Source of the DNA: Burkholderia guangdongensis
GTDB taxonomy: Bacteria; Pseudomonadota; Gammaproteobacteria; Burkholderiales; Burkholderiaceae
DNA length: 64,000 nucleotides
Assembly: GCF_013403875.1 (NCBI RefSeq)
Contig: NZ_JACBNX010000004.1
Coordinates: 1-64,000 of the forward strand
Direction of reading: 5' to 3'
Every line of letters starts with the position of its first letter. Position 1 is the first letter of the stretch. The notes beneath the pieces are model-generated. The model was not told the origin of the DNA, did not search any database, and saw nothing but the letters and a program-made list of their open reading frames with translations. Below, one piece after another: positions 17,659 to 24,767 of this stretch. Both the position numbers and the translations under genes were made by a program.

Positions 17659-18150
17659 ATGAGCAAAACCCGACACGTGTCCGAAACGCCCGCGACCCAG
17701 CTATTGCGCCGCCATCGCGTCGCGTTCGGCGAGCATCCGTACGAATACGTCGAGCATGGCGGCACCGGCGAATCGGCGCGCCAGCTCGGCGTCGACGAGC
17801 ACATCGTCGTGAAGACGCTCGTGATGGAGGACGAGCACGCGAAACCGCTGATCGTGCTAATGCACGGCGACCGCACGGTGTCGACGAAGAACCTCGCGCG
17901 GCAGATCGGCGCGAAGCGCGTCGAGCCGTGCAAGCCGGACGTCGCGAACCGGCACTCGGGCTATCTGGTCGGCGGCACGTCGCCGTTCGGCACGCGCAAG
18001 GCGATGCCCGTCTACGTCGAATCGACGGTCCTCGCGTTGCCGACGATCTACCTGAACGGCGGCCGGCGCGGCTATCTGGTCAGCCTCGACCCGGCGGTGC
18101 TGACGGCGCTGCTCGGCGCGAAGCCGGTGCAATGCGCGAGCGTCGAGTGA
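17659..18150 (+). CDS. ybaK: Cys-tRNA(Pro)/Cys-tRNA(Cys) deacylase YbaK
   Basis: Trans-editing factor that hydrolyses cysteine mischarged on tRNA-Pro. The 163-residue YbaK/EbsC-type protein has ATQLLRRHRVAFGEHPYEY, then VVKTLVMEDEHAKPLIVLMHGD, with the conserved Lys in TVSTKNLARQIG and the substrate loop GYLVGGTSPFGTRKAMPVYV. Length and motifs match E. coli YbaK. It lies alone between xerD and plsY, and its putative -10 box is next to the ATG. Confidence 0.92.
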   Translation: MSKTRHVSETPATQLLRRHRVAFGEHPYEYVEHGGTGESARQLGVDEHIVVKTLVMEDEHAKPLIVLMHGDRTVSTKNLARQIGAKRVEPCKPDVANRHSGYLVGGTSPFGTRKAMPVYVESTVLALPTIYLNGGRRGYLVSLDPAVLTALLGAKPVQCASVE

Positions 18151-18272
18151 CGCGCGCGATCCGGCCGGCCGCGGCTTCGGTAGAATGAGCGCCGCATTGG
18201 TCACGCCACGCCGCGCCGGGCCGCACCGCGCGGCCGTCCTTCCCCCAATATGTTGAAAGAAGAGTCCTTCGC

Positions 18273-18911
18273 ATGCAGATCCTGCTCGTCGCCCTCGCTG
18301 CCTATCTGATCGGCTCGGTGTCGTTCGCCGTCGTCGTCAGCGCCGCGATGGGTCTCGCCGATCCCCGCTCGTACGGATCGAAGAACCCCGGCGCCACCAA
18401 CGTGCTGCGCAGCGGCAACAAGAAGGCGGCGATCCTGACGCTCGCCGGCGACGCGTTCAAGGGCTGGTTCGCCGTCTGGCTCGCGAGGCGCTTCGGCTTC
18501 GGCGACGTCGCGCTCGCGTGGGCCGCGATCGCGGTGTTCCTCGGCCATCTGTATCCGGTGTTCTTCCGCTTCCAGGGCGGCAAGGGCGTCGCGACGGCGG
18601 CCGGCGTGCTGCTCGCGGTGAGCCCGGTGCTCGGCGTCGCGACGCTGCTGACCTGGCTGATCGTCGCGTTCTTCTTCCGCTATTCGTCGCTCGCCGCGCT
18701 GTGCGCGGCCGTGTTCGCGCCGGTGTTCGACGTGTTCCTGTTCGGCACGCGGCACAATCCGGTTGCATGGGCGGTGCTCGCGATGAGCGCGCTGCTGATC
18801 TGGCGCCACCGCGCGAATATCCGCAAGCTGCTCGCCGGCGAAGAGAGCCGGATCGGCGAAAAGAAGAAGGGGGGCGCCGACGGCCAGACGCCGGACGGCG
18901 GGCGGGCCTGA
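18273..18911 (+). CDS. plsY: Acyl-phosphate:glycerol-3-phosphate acyltransferase
   Basis: Integral membrane enzyme that makes lysophosphatidic acid, the first step of phospholipid synthesis, from acyl-phosphate made by PlsX. The 212-residue protein has the three cytoplasmic motifs: [38 protein letters not shown] and the [19 protein letters not shown] region, between about five transmembrane helices. The C-terminal tail is hydrophilic and basic. A TAGAAT box at about 18181-18186 gives a leader of roughly 85 bases. It converges on yajQ. Confidence 0.95.
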   Translation: MQILLVALAAYLIGSVSFAVVVSAAMGLADPRSYGSKNPGATNVLRSGNKKAAILTLAGDAFKGWFAVWLARRFGFGDVALAWAAIAVFLGHLYPVFFRFQGGKGVATAAGVLLAVSPVLGVATLLTWLIVAFFFRYSSLAALCAAVFAPVFDVFLFGTRHNPVAWAVLAMSALLIWRHRANIRKLLAGEESRIGEKKKGGADGQTPDGGRA

Positions 18912-18941
18912 CCGCGCAAGCGCGGCGCGCTCGCGCGTGAT

Positions 18942-18994
18942 CGGCCGCGCCGGATGAGGAAACGGGTGGGCCGGCCGCGCCGGATGAGGAAACG
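18942..18994. repeat. Two copies of a 30-bp-period repeat between plsY and yajQ
   Basis: cggccgcgccggatgagga followed by aacg occurs at 18942-18964 and again at 18972-18994, exactly 30 bases apart. A degenerate third start, gccggctgcgccgg, follows. It occupies the 116-base convergent gap. It could be a duplicated transcription-end element. Confidence 0.6.
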
Positions 18995-19027
18995 TGGGGC
19001 CGGCTGCGCCGGCCCGCCCCGCGACGC

Positions 19028-19513
19028 TCAGTCGCGGAAGTTGTTGAAGTCGAGCGGCGTGTCGGTCACGTCCTTGCGCAGCATCGCGATCACGCTCTGC
19101 AGATCGTCGCGCTTCGTGCCGGCCACGCGCACCGCGTCGCCCTGGATGCTCGCCTGCACCTTGATCTTGCTGTCCTTCACGAGTTTCACGATCTTCTTCG
19201 CGAGATCGCCGGACACGCCTTTCTTCACCGTCACGACCTGCTTGACCTTGTCGCCACCGATCTTCTCGACCTTCCCGTAATCGAGGAAGCGCACGTCGAC
19301 GTTGCGCTTGGCCATCTTGCCGAGCAGCACGTCGGTGACCTGGCCGAGCTTGAAGTCGTCGTCGGCGAACAGCGTCAGCTCGCGCTCCTTCTGCTCGACG
19401 CGCGCGTCGGAGCCCTTGAAATCGAAGCGCGTCGAAATCTCCTTGTTCGACTGCTCGATGGCGTTCTTCACTTCGATCATGTTCGCTTCGCTGACGACGT
19501 CGAACGATGGCAT
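19028..19513 (-). CDS. yajQ: YajQ-family nucleotide-binding protein
   Basis: A 161-residue YajQ/DUF520 protein with two ferredoxin-like repeats: [20 protein letters not shown], then [14 protein letters not shown], and [20 protein letters not shown] with [18 protein letters not shown]. Members bind tRNA or GTP in E. coli, and cyclic di-GMP in Xanthomonas and Pseudomonas, where they affect virulence genes. The ligand here is inference. It is divergent from murB, and the shared 170-base gap holds the murB -10. Confidence 0.93.
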   Translation of the reverse strand: MPSFDVVSEANMIEVKNAIEQSNKEISTRFDFKGSDARVEQKERELTLFADDDFKLGQVTDVLLGKMAKRNVDVRFLDYGKVEKIGGDKVKQVVTVKKGVSGDLAKKIVKLVKDSKIKVQASIQGDAVRVAGTKRDDLQSVIAMLRKDVTDTPLDFNNFRD

Positions 19514-19563
19514 GGCATTCTCCCTTCGAAACGTGCGGGCCCGGCTCGTGCGCGGGCGCTCGC

Positions 19564-19587
19564 TATAATGGCGGACTGTCCGCCATT
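19564..19587 (+). promoter_or_regulatory. murB -10 box followed by a perfect inverted repeat
   Basis: TATAAT at 19564-19569 overlaps the left arm of aatggcgga-ctg-tccgccatt (19567-19587), a nine-base perfect inverted repeat. It would lie at the transcription start, 97 bases before the murB ATG, so it could be an operator or a 5'-end RNA stem. Confidence 0.5.
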
Positions 19588-19683
19588 TTACCGGTAGCCC
19601 CCTCGTTTGCCCAAGGCCGCCCGCCGCCCGCCGCTCGTTTCGCGCCGGCCGGGCTGCTTCATTCCGATTGCCGCAGATTGCCG

Positions 19684-20727
19684 ATGTCCGACGCCGATTC
19701 CGCCCTGACGCTGCTCCCCGACTACCCGCTGCGCGCGCACAACACGTTCGGCTTCGACGTGCGCGCGCGCTTCGCCGCGCGCATCGCGCACGCCGCGCAG
19801 TTCGACGCGCTCCATCGCGACGCGCGCATCGCGCATCTGCCGCGGCTCGTGCTGGGCGGTGGCAGCAACGTCGTGTTCACGCGCGACTTCGACGGCGTCG
19901 TGCTGATCGACGAGATCGCCGGCCGCCGCGCCGTGCGCGAGGACGGCGACGCGTGGCTCGTCGAGGCGGGCGGCGGCGAGAACTGGCACGCGTTCGTCGC
20001 CTGGACGCTCGAGCACGGGATGCCGGGCCTCGAGAACCTCGCGCTGATTCCGGGCACGGTCGGCGCGGCGCCGATCCAGAACATCGGCGCGTACGGGCTC
20101 GAGATGAAGACGTACTTCGATTCGCTCGTCGCGATCGAGCTCGCGACGGGTCGAAGCGAGCGCTTCGACGCCGCGCGCTGCGCGTTCGGCTATCGCGACA
20201 GCTTCTTCAAGCGCGAAGGGCGAGCGCGGTTCGCGATCGTGTCGGTGACGTTCCGGCTGCCGAAGCGCTGGACGCCGCGGCTCGGCTACGCGGACGTCGC
20301 GCGCGAGCTCGACGCGCGCGGGATCGCGCCCGCCGACGCGGCGCCGCGCGACGTGTTCGACGCGGTCGTCGCGATCCGTCGCGCGAAGCTGCCGGATCCG
20401 CTCGCGCTCGGCAACGCGGGCAGCTTCTTCAAGAACCCGGTGATCGACGCCGCGCAGTTCGACGCGCTGCGCGCGCACGCACCGGATGTCGTGTCGTACC
20501 CGCAGCCGGACGGCCGTGTGAAGCTCGCGGCCGGCTGGCTGATCGACCTCTGCGGCTGGAAGGGGCGCGCGCTCGGCGCGGCGGCGGTGCACGACCGGCA
20601 GGCGCTCGTGCTCGTCAATCGCGGCGGCGCGACCGGCGCGGACGTGCTCGCGCTCGCGCACGCGATCCAGCGCGACGTGAAGGAGCGCTTCGGCGTCGAG
20701 CTCGAGCCGGAGCCGCTCTGCGTCTGA
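19684..20727 (+). CDS. murB: UDP-N-acetylenolpyruvoylglucosamine reductase
   Basis: FAD/NADPH enzyme that makes UDP-MurNAc for peptidoglycan. The 347-residue type I MurB shows [14 protein letters not shown], the FAD-binding LGGGSNVVF (about 57-65), [16 protein letters not shown], the catalytic Ser region GYRDSFFK (about 165-172), [11 protein letters not shown] and a C-terminal [10 protein letters not shown] with the conserved Glu. The start at MSDADSALT is chosen because the frame upstream crosses the promoter. The gene ends 57 bases before the ArsR unit but is separated from it by that unit's operator. Confidence 0.96.
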   Translation: MSDADSALTLLPDYPLRAHNTFGFDVRARFAARIAHAAQFDALHRDARIAHLPRLVLGGGSNVVFTRDFDGVVLIDEIAGRRAVREDGDAWLVEAGGGENWHAFVAWTLEHGMPGLENLALIPGTVGAAPIQNIGAYGLEMKTYFDSLVAIELATGRSERFDAARCAFGYRDSFFKREGRARFAIVSVTFRLPKRWTPRLGYADVARELDARGIAPADAAPRDVFDAVVAIRRAKLPDPLALGNAGSFFKNPVIDAAQFDALRAHAPDVVSYPQPDGRVKLAAGWLIDLCGWKGRALGAAAVHDRQALVLVNRGGATGADVLALAHAIQRDVKERFGVELEPEPLCV

Positions 20728-20753
20728 GGCCGGCGGCGTCGCATTTTCCTTGA

Positions 20754-20783
20754 ACTTCATTTAACCTTGAGGTTAAATGAAGT
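20754..20783. promoter_or_regulatory. Operator: 13-bp perfect inverted repeat before the arsR-type gene
   Basis: Arms at 20754-20766 and 20771-20783 are exact reverse complements (core atttaacc-ttga-ggttaaat, extended by cttc/gaag and one more pair). The repeat ends one base before the ATG and contains the ribosome-binding ttgagg. ArsR-family repressors bind such AT-rich palindromes in their own promoters, so autoregulation is very likely. Confidence 0.8.
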
Positions 20784-20784
20784 C

Positions 20785-21171
20785 ATGCGATCGACACCCG
20801 ACTCCCTTTCCGCCGTATTCGCCGCGCTGGCCGACCCGACCCGCCGCGCGATCCTGGTCCGTCTGGCGGAGGGCGCGGCGCCTGTCGGCGAGCTCGCGCG
20901 GCCGTTCGACATGTCGGCGCCGGCGATCTCGAAGCATCTGCGCGTGCTGTCGGACGCCGGCCTGATCGAGCGGGAGGTCAACGCGCGCTGGCGGATCTGC
21001 CGGCTGCGTGCGGACGGGATGCGCGATGCGCACGACTGGCTCGAAACCTATCGGCAATTCTGGGAAGACAGCCTCGATCGCCTGAAAGTGTTTGTCGAAG
21101 CGTCGTCCGGCGCCGGGCAGGACGCCGCCGCCGTGCCGGACACGCGTTCACCGCAACGGGAGAAGCCATGA
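20785..21171 (+). CDS. ArsR/SdpR-family transcriptional repressor
   Basis: A 128-residue winged-helix protein: ALADPTRRAILVRLAEG at 14-30, then PVGELARPFDMSAPAISKHL and RVLSDAGLIERE (to about 64). It has one Cys, Cys72, and no CxC metal-sensing motif, so it is of the non-metal SdpR-like branch that usually sits beside an AHSA1/SRPBCC gene. The TTG six codons upstream lies inside the operator; the ATG is preferred. It overlaps the next gene by four bases (ATGA). It probably represses its own two-gene operon until an unknown signal appears. Confidence 0.92.
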   Translation: MRSTPDSLSAVFAALADPTRRAILVRLAEGAAPVGELARPFDMSAPAISKHLRVLSDAGLIEREVNARWRICRLRADGMRDAHDWLETYRQFWEDSLDRLKVFVEASSGAGQDAAAVPDTRSPQREKP

Positions 21172-22250
21172 GTCAAGCCGCGACGTTTCATCTGGAATTG
21201 CACCGCTTCATTCGCGCGCCGCGCGAGCGCGTGTTCGACGCGTTCACGAACGAAACCGCGCTCGCGGCCTGGCACTGCCCGCGCGGGATGACCGTGATCG
21301 AGGCGAGCGCCGACGCGCGCGTCGGCGGCCGATACCGCATCGTGATGGGCACACGCGAGGGATCGCGGCACATCGTGGTCGGCGAATATCAGAAGGTCGA
21401 TCGCGTCGACTTTCTCGCGTACACGTGGGCATGGGAGTCGGGCTCGATGCCGCCCGAGCTGAAGACGCTGATCGAAGTCACGTTCACCGACAAGGACGGC
21501 GGCACCGATCTGCACATGCGCCACAGCGGCTTTCCGAGCACGCAGGCGCGCGATTCGCACATGGGCGGCTGGCAGTCGGTGTTCAACCGGCTCAGCGATC
21601 TGCTCGATCCGGCGGGCAGCGCGGGCACGGTCCGCGTGATCGGCGACACGCGCAGCACTTACGTCCGCACGGTACGGATGGCGCTCGCGGAGAAGGGCGT
21701 CGCGTACACGCTCGATCCGGCGCCGCCGCATTCGCCGGACGTGCTCGCGCACAACCCGTTCGGGCGCATTCCGGCGTTCTGCGACGGGCCGGTGTCGTTC
21801 TACGAGACGCGCGCGATCCTCGCCTACGTCGACGAGGCGTTCGACGGCCCGAGCCTGCTGCCGCAATGGGGCGCGACCGCGCATGCGCGCGGCGAGCAGT
21901 GGATCAGCCTCGTCAACTGCCACGCGTACGACGCGATGGTGCGCCGCTACGTGCTGCAGTACGTGTTCCCGAAGGGCGAGAACGGCCAGCCCGATCGCGC
22001 GGTCATCGACGCGGCGCTGCCCGACATCGACGCGCAGCTTCAGGCGTTCGACGGCGCGTACGGCGAGCGCGACTATCTGGTCGGCACCGAGCGCTCGATG
22101 GCGGATCTGTTCCTGGCGCCGATCCTCGCGTACGTCGAGATGTTCCCGGAAGGCGCCGCGCTGCTCGGCAAGTATCCGAACGTGCGGCGCGCGCAGGCGG
22201 CGATCCGCGCGCGGTCGAGCTTCGCCGAGACGCAGCCGGTGCTCGGCTGA
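21168..22250 (+). CDS. SRPBCC (AHSA1-like) domain fused to glutathione S-transferase
   Basis: A 360-residue fusion. Residues 1-145 are an AHSA1/SRPBCC hydrophobic-ligand domain (FIRAPRERVFDAFTNETALA, then GGRYRIVMGTREGSRHIVVG, and HMGGWQSVFNRLSDLL at the end). From about 150 a complete GST follows: a thioredoxin-fold part (TRSTYVRTVRMALAEKGVAY, then NPFGRIPAFCDGPVSFYETR with the GST cis-Pro and ESR-like glutathione site) and an all-helical C-terminal part. Neither half looks truncated. The ArsR partner and shared operator suggest an inducible detoxification or ligand-responsive unit; the substrate is unknown. Confidence 0.88.
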   Translation: MSQAATFHLELHRFIRAPRERVFDAFTNETALAAWHCPRGMTVIEASADARVGGRYRIVMGTREGSRHIVVGEYQKVDRVDFLAYTWAWESGSMPPELKTLIEVTFTDKDGGTDLHMRHSGFPSTQARDSHMGGWQSVFNRLSDLLDPAGSAGTVRVIGDTRSTYVRTVRMALAEKGVAYTLDPAPPHSPDVLAHNPFGRIPAFCDGPVSFYETRAILAYVDEAFDGPSLLPQWGATAHARGEQWISLVNCHAYDAMVRRYVLQYVFPKGENGQPDRAVIDAALPDIDAQLQAFDGAYGERDYLVGTERSMADLFLAPILAYVEMFPEGAALLGKYPNVRRAQAAIRARSSFAETQPVLG

Positions 22251-22275
22251 GCGGCGCGCCGCGCCGCGCAAACGA

Positions 22276-22302
22276 AAAGCGCCGATCGACGATCGGCGCT
22301 TT
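22276..22302. terminator. Bidirectional terminator between the GST fusion and argF
   Basis: Perfect 12-base arms aaagcgccgatc (22276-22287) and gatcggcgcttt (22291-22302) with a three-base loop. A-rich and T-rich ends suit both strands. Confidence 0.8.
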
Positions 22303-22340
22303 CGCGGTTCTTTCGCGCGCGTGACGTGCGCGTCACGTGC

Positions 22341-22373
22341 GCTTGATACGTGCTTGATACGCGCTTGATACGC
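22341..22373. repeat. Three 11-bp tandem repeats at the argF 3' side
   Basis: gcttgatacgt/c is repeated at 22341, 22352 and 22363, followed by a degenerate copy that runs into the argF stop. Just before it, gtgacg-tgcg-cgtcac (22321-22336) is a perfect palindrome with a four-base centre. Confidence 0.6.
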
Positions 22374-22378
22374 GCGGA

Positions 22379-23308
22379 TCAGTGCTTGAGCTTGCCGAGC
22401 AGCAGGAACTCCATCAACGCCTTCTGCACGTGCAGGCGGTTCTCCGCTTCGTCCCACACGACGCTCTGCGGCCCGTCGATCACGCCGGCCGTCACTTCCT
22501 CGCCGCGGTGCGCGGGCAGGCAGTGCATGAAGAGCGCGTCGGGGTTCGCGTGGCCCATCATCTCCTCGTCGACGCACCAGTCGGCGAACGCCTTCATCCG
22601 CGCCTCGTTCTCGGCCTCGAAGCCCATGCTGGTCCACACGTCGGTCGTCACGAGGTCGGCGCCGTTGCATGCCTCGTTCGGATCGTCGAACACCTCGTAG
22701 CACGACGCGCTGCCGGGCGCGACGAGCTTCATGTCGAGCCCGTAGCCGGGCGGCGTCGACAGGCGCAGCTTGAAGCCGAGGATCTGCGCGGCCTCGATCC
22801 ACGTATAGAGCATGTTGTTCGCGTCGCCGACCCACGCGACCGTCTTGCCGCGAATCGGGCCGCGATGCTCGTAGTACGTGAAGATGTCGGCGAGCACCTG
22901 GCACGGGTGGAACTCGTTCGTCAGGCCGTTGATCACCGGCACGCGCGAATTCTCGGCGAAGCGCTGGATCACGTCCTGCTCGAACGTGCGGATCATGATG
23001 ATGTCGACCATCCGCGAGATCACCTGCGCGGAATCCTCGACGGGCTCGCCGCGGCCGAGCTGCGTATCGCGCGTGCTCATGAACACCGCGTGGCCGCCGA
23101 GCTGGAAGATCCCGGCCTCGAACGACAGGCGCGTGCGCGTCGAGCTCTTCTCGAAGATCATCGCGAGCGTGCGGTCGTGCAGCGGGTGATAGGTCTCGTA
23201 GTTCTTGAACTTGCGCTTCAGGATTCCCGTGCGTTCGAGCACGTACTCGTAGTCTTCCAGCGAGAAATCCTTGAACTGCAGGTAGTGACGAATGGTTTTG
23301 GCGGTCAT
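22379..23308 (-). CDS. argF: Ornithine carbamoyltransferase
   Basis: Makes citrulline from ornithine and carbamoyl phosphate in arginine synthesis. The 309-residue protein has the carbamoyl-phosphate motif STRTR at 56-60, HAVFMSTRDTQLGRGE, HPCQVLADIFT and the ornithine-site HCLPAHRGEEV (about 262-272). Length and motifs are those of the anabolic enzyme, and no arcABC genes flank it. It is divergent from the DUF3579 gene, with 364 bases between. Confidence 0.97.
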   Translation of the reverse strand: MTAKTIRHYLQFKDFSLEDYEYVLERTGILKRKFKNYETYHPLHDRTLAMIFEKSSTRTRLSFEAGIFQLGGHAVFMSTRDTQLGRGEPVEDSAQVISRMVDIIMIRTFEQDVIQRFAENSRVPVINGLTNEFHPCQVLADIFTYYEHRGPIRGKTVAWVGDANNMLYTWIEAAQILGFKLRLSTPPGYGLDMKLVAPGSASCYEVFDDPNEACNGADLVTTDVWTSMGFEAENEARMKAFADWCVDEEMMGHANPDALFMHCLPAHRGEEVTAGVIDGPQSVVWDEAENRLHVQKALMEFLLLGKLKH

Positions 23309-23672
23309 GAAACGAAATACGGCGGACTCAGCCGGCCGACGGGCCGGACGGCGCCGCCGTCGGGTGTGATAACTGCAGGCAGCATAAAGGATTTCGGCGC
23401 CTTTGACGAGCCGGGGCGGGCCCCGAGCGGCCGCGCGGTGACGCCGCGCGATGGCGCGCTGCGGTATAATTTCGAGGTTTTTTCGAGCCCGGCAGGCGAG
23501 CCCCTATCCGGTCTGCCTGACGTAATCACGCGGCAATCATCCGAGCGCGCCGCACTGCACAATCGCGGTGCGCCACGCACGCCGGCGGCCCATCCGCGCC
23601 GCCTTCCGCATTGCGTTCTCGTGCGCGGGCGACCCCGCTCGCGCACCGCCGGTGCCGTCACTTGGGAACCTC
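23309..23672. other. Intergenic region between argF and the DUF3579 gene
   Basis: Divergent promoter region. A TATAAT at 23465-23470 points toward the DUF3579 gene and would give a leader of about 200 bases. No ORF with a credible start, no tRNA-like fold and no repeat was found. It is rich in short GC stems, and I could not match it to a known riboswitch. Confidence 0.5.
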
Positions 23673-23990
23673 ATGGCTGACACTGCGCCGACCGAATACT
23701 TCATACAAGGCATCACGAAATCCGGGAAAACGTTTCGGCCGAGCGACTGGTCGGAGCGCCTGGCCGGCGTGATGTCGTGTTTCGGGCCGGGCGCGAGCGG
23801 GCCGAATGCGCGGCTGCAGTATTCGCTGTACGTGCGGCCGATCCTGCTCGGCGCGACGAAGTGCGTGATCGTCGATTCCCGTCTGCGCGACATCGAGCCG
23901 ATGGCGTTCGATTTCGTGATGAACTTCGCGAAGGACAACGAGCTCGTCGTCACCGAGGCGTGCGAGCTGCCCGACTACGGGAAGAAATGA
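23673..23990 (+). CDS. DUF3579 domain protein
   Basis: A 105-residue acidic-basic mixed protein without signal peptide or membrane segment. FIQGITKSGKTFRPSDWSER, then RLAGVMSCFGPG and PIAFD-like MAFDFVMNFAKDNEL match the short betaproteobacterial DUF3579 family, whose function is unknown. The start ATG follows gaacctc, a weak ribosome site. Members are commonly single genes near argF or rpsT in this order. It is followed by the triple hairpin that separates it from rpsT. Confidence 0.82.
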   Translation: MADTAPTEYFIQGITKSGKTFRPSDWSERLAGVMSCFGPGASGPNARLQYSLYVRPILLGATKCVIVDSRLRDIEPMAFDFVMNFAKDNELVVTEACELPDYGKK

Positions 23991-24055
23991 GACGCGGCCG
24001 GCGCGCGGTGACGCGCGCCGCGCGTCGGCATATCGGCCGGTGGCGGCCACGAAAT

Positions 24056-24137
24056 AGCCCGCGCAAGTGGGCTTGATCACAGAAAAGCCCGCGGAAGCGG
24101 GCTTGGTCATAAAAAAGCCCGCTTGCGCGGGCTTTTT
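24056..24137. terminator. Three tandem hairpins, 30-bp period, between DUF3579 gene and rpsT
   Basis: Three copies of an agcccgc...gcgggct stem have their gccc cores at 24057, 24087 and 24117, exactly 30 bases apart. The third is a strong terminator: aaaaagcccgc (24112-24122), loop ttgc, gcgggcttttt (24127-24137), working on both strands. The second has an eight-base stem; the first is the most degraded. They probably arose by duplication. Confidence 0.85.
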
Positions 24138-24188
24138 CGTCGATCGCAGGAAACAGGGGCGCCCGCGCGAGGCGGGCACACCGGATGT

Positions 24189-24461
24189 TTACTGCGCGGC
24201 CTGCAGGCCCTTGACGGCTGCGGCGAGGCGGCTCTTGTTGCGAGCGGCCTTGTTCTTGTGGACGATCTTCTTGTCGGCGATCGTGTCGATCGTCTTCGTC
24301 GCGAGCTTGAACAGCTCGGCGGCCTTGTCCTTGTCGCCGGCTTCGACAGCCTTGCGGACGGCCTTGATCGCGGTGCGGAATTTCGAGCGCAGCGCCGAGT
24401 TGTGCGAGTTTGCCTTCGCGGCCTGGCGGGCGCGCTTGCGTGCTTGTGCGGAGTTAGCCAT
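24189..24461 (-). CDS. rpsT: 30S ribosomal protein S20
   Basis: Primary 16S rRNA-binding protein of the small subunit. The 90-residue Lys/Arg/Ala-rich helical protein begins [20 protein letters not shown] and includes [20 protein letters not shown], then [20 protein letters not shown]. Codon use is less GC-extreme than in the neighbours, as usual for ribosomal protein genes. It is monocistronic, with a promoter about 180 bases upstream and the triple hairpin downstream. In E. coli S20 represses its own translation; the long leader would allow this here. Confidence 0.97.
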   Translation of the reverse strand: MANSAQARKRARQAAKANSHNSALRSKFRTAIKAVRKAVEAGDKDKAAELFKLATKTIDTIADKKIVHKNKAARNKSRLAAAVKGLQAAQ

Positions 24462-24648
24462 GACGGTTCCTTATCCTGTCCTGTTCCCAGAGCTTGGAGC
24501 CTGACGGCCAAGCGCTGCTTGTCGATCTGACCCCTGAGAACGATTGCCCAGGAGCGCATCAAAAAAACGTTGGTTTTAACCGAGGCCCGGCATGCATGAC
24601 GCCATACAGACGCATAGGTCGCGCATATGACAGGCTCAGAAACCGGCG

Positions 24649-24678
24649 ATTATAGCAACAAAATCAAGCAGGTGGCAA
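24649..24678 (-). promoter_or_regulatory. Sigma-70-type promoter of rpsT
   Basis: On the minus strand TTGCCA (24678-24673), 18-base spacer, TATAAT (24654-24649). The predicted start near 24642 leaves a leader of about 180 bases before rpsT. Confidence 0.65.
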
Positions 24679-24752
24679 GCCGGGCGTGAGCCGCATGCAG
24701 CATGCGGGTGCCGCGGCCGGGCGCGTTTCGTCGTCGGGCCGCTCAACGTCCG

Positions 24753-24758
24753 TATAAT
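24753..24758 (+). promoter_or_regulatory. -10 box of murJ
   Basis: A perfect TATAAT nine bases before the murJ ATG. The transcript would have almost no leader, and there is no Shine-Dalgarno. Confidence 0.55.
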
Positions 24759-24767
24759 AAGCGCCCC

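Larger units (their letters stand above)
24462..24767. other. Intergenic region between rpsT and murJ
   Basis: Divergent region of 306 bases. It holds the rpsT promoter and its roughly 180-base leader, and the murJ -10. The leader part includes ctcagaaaccgg and poly-T/GC patches that may fold, but I see no protein-coding gene. Confidence 0.6.

Noticed and set aside
24056-24137. CRISPR or REP-type array of three 30-base units.
   Set aside because: Only three units and all are hairpins, the last a normal terminator. There are no unique spacers and no cas genes.
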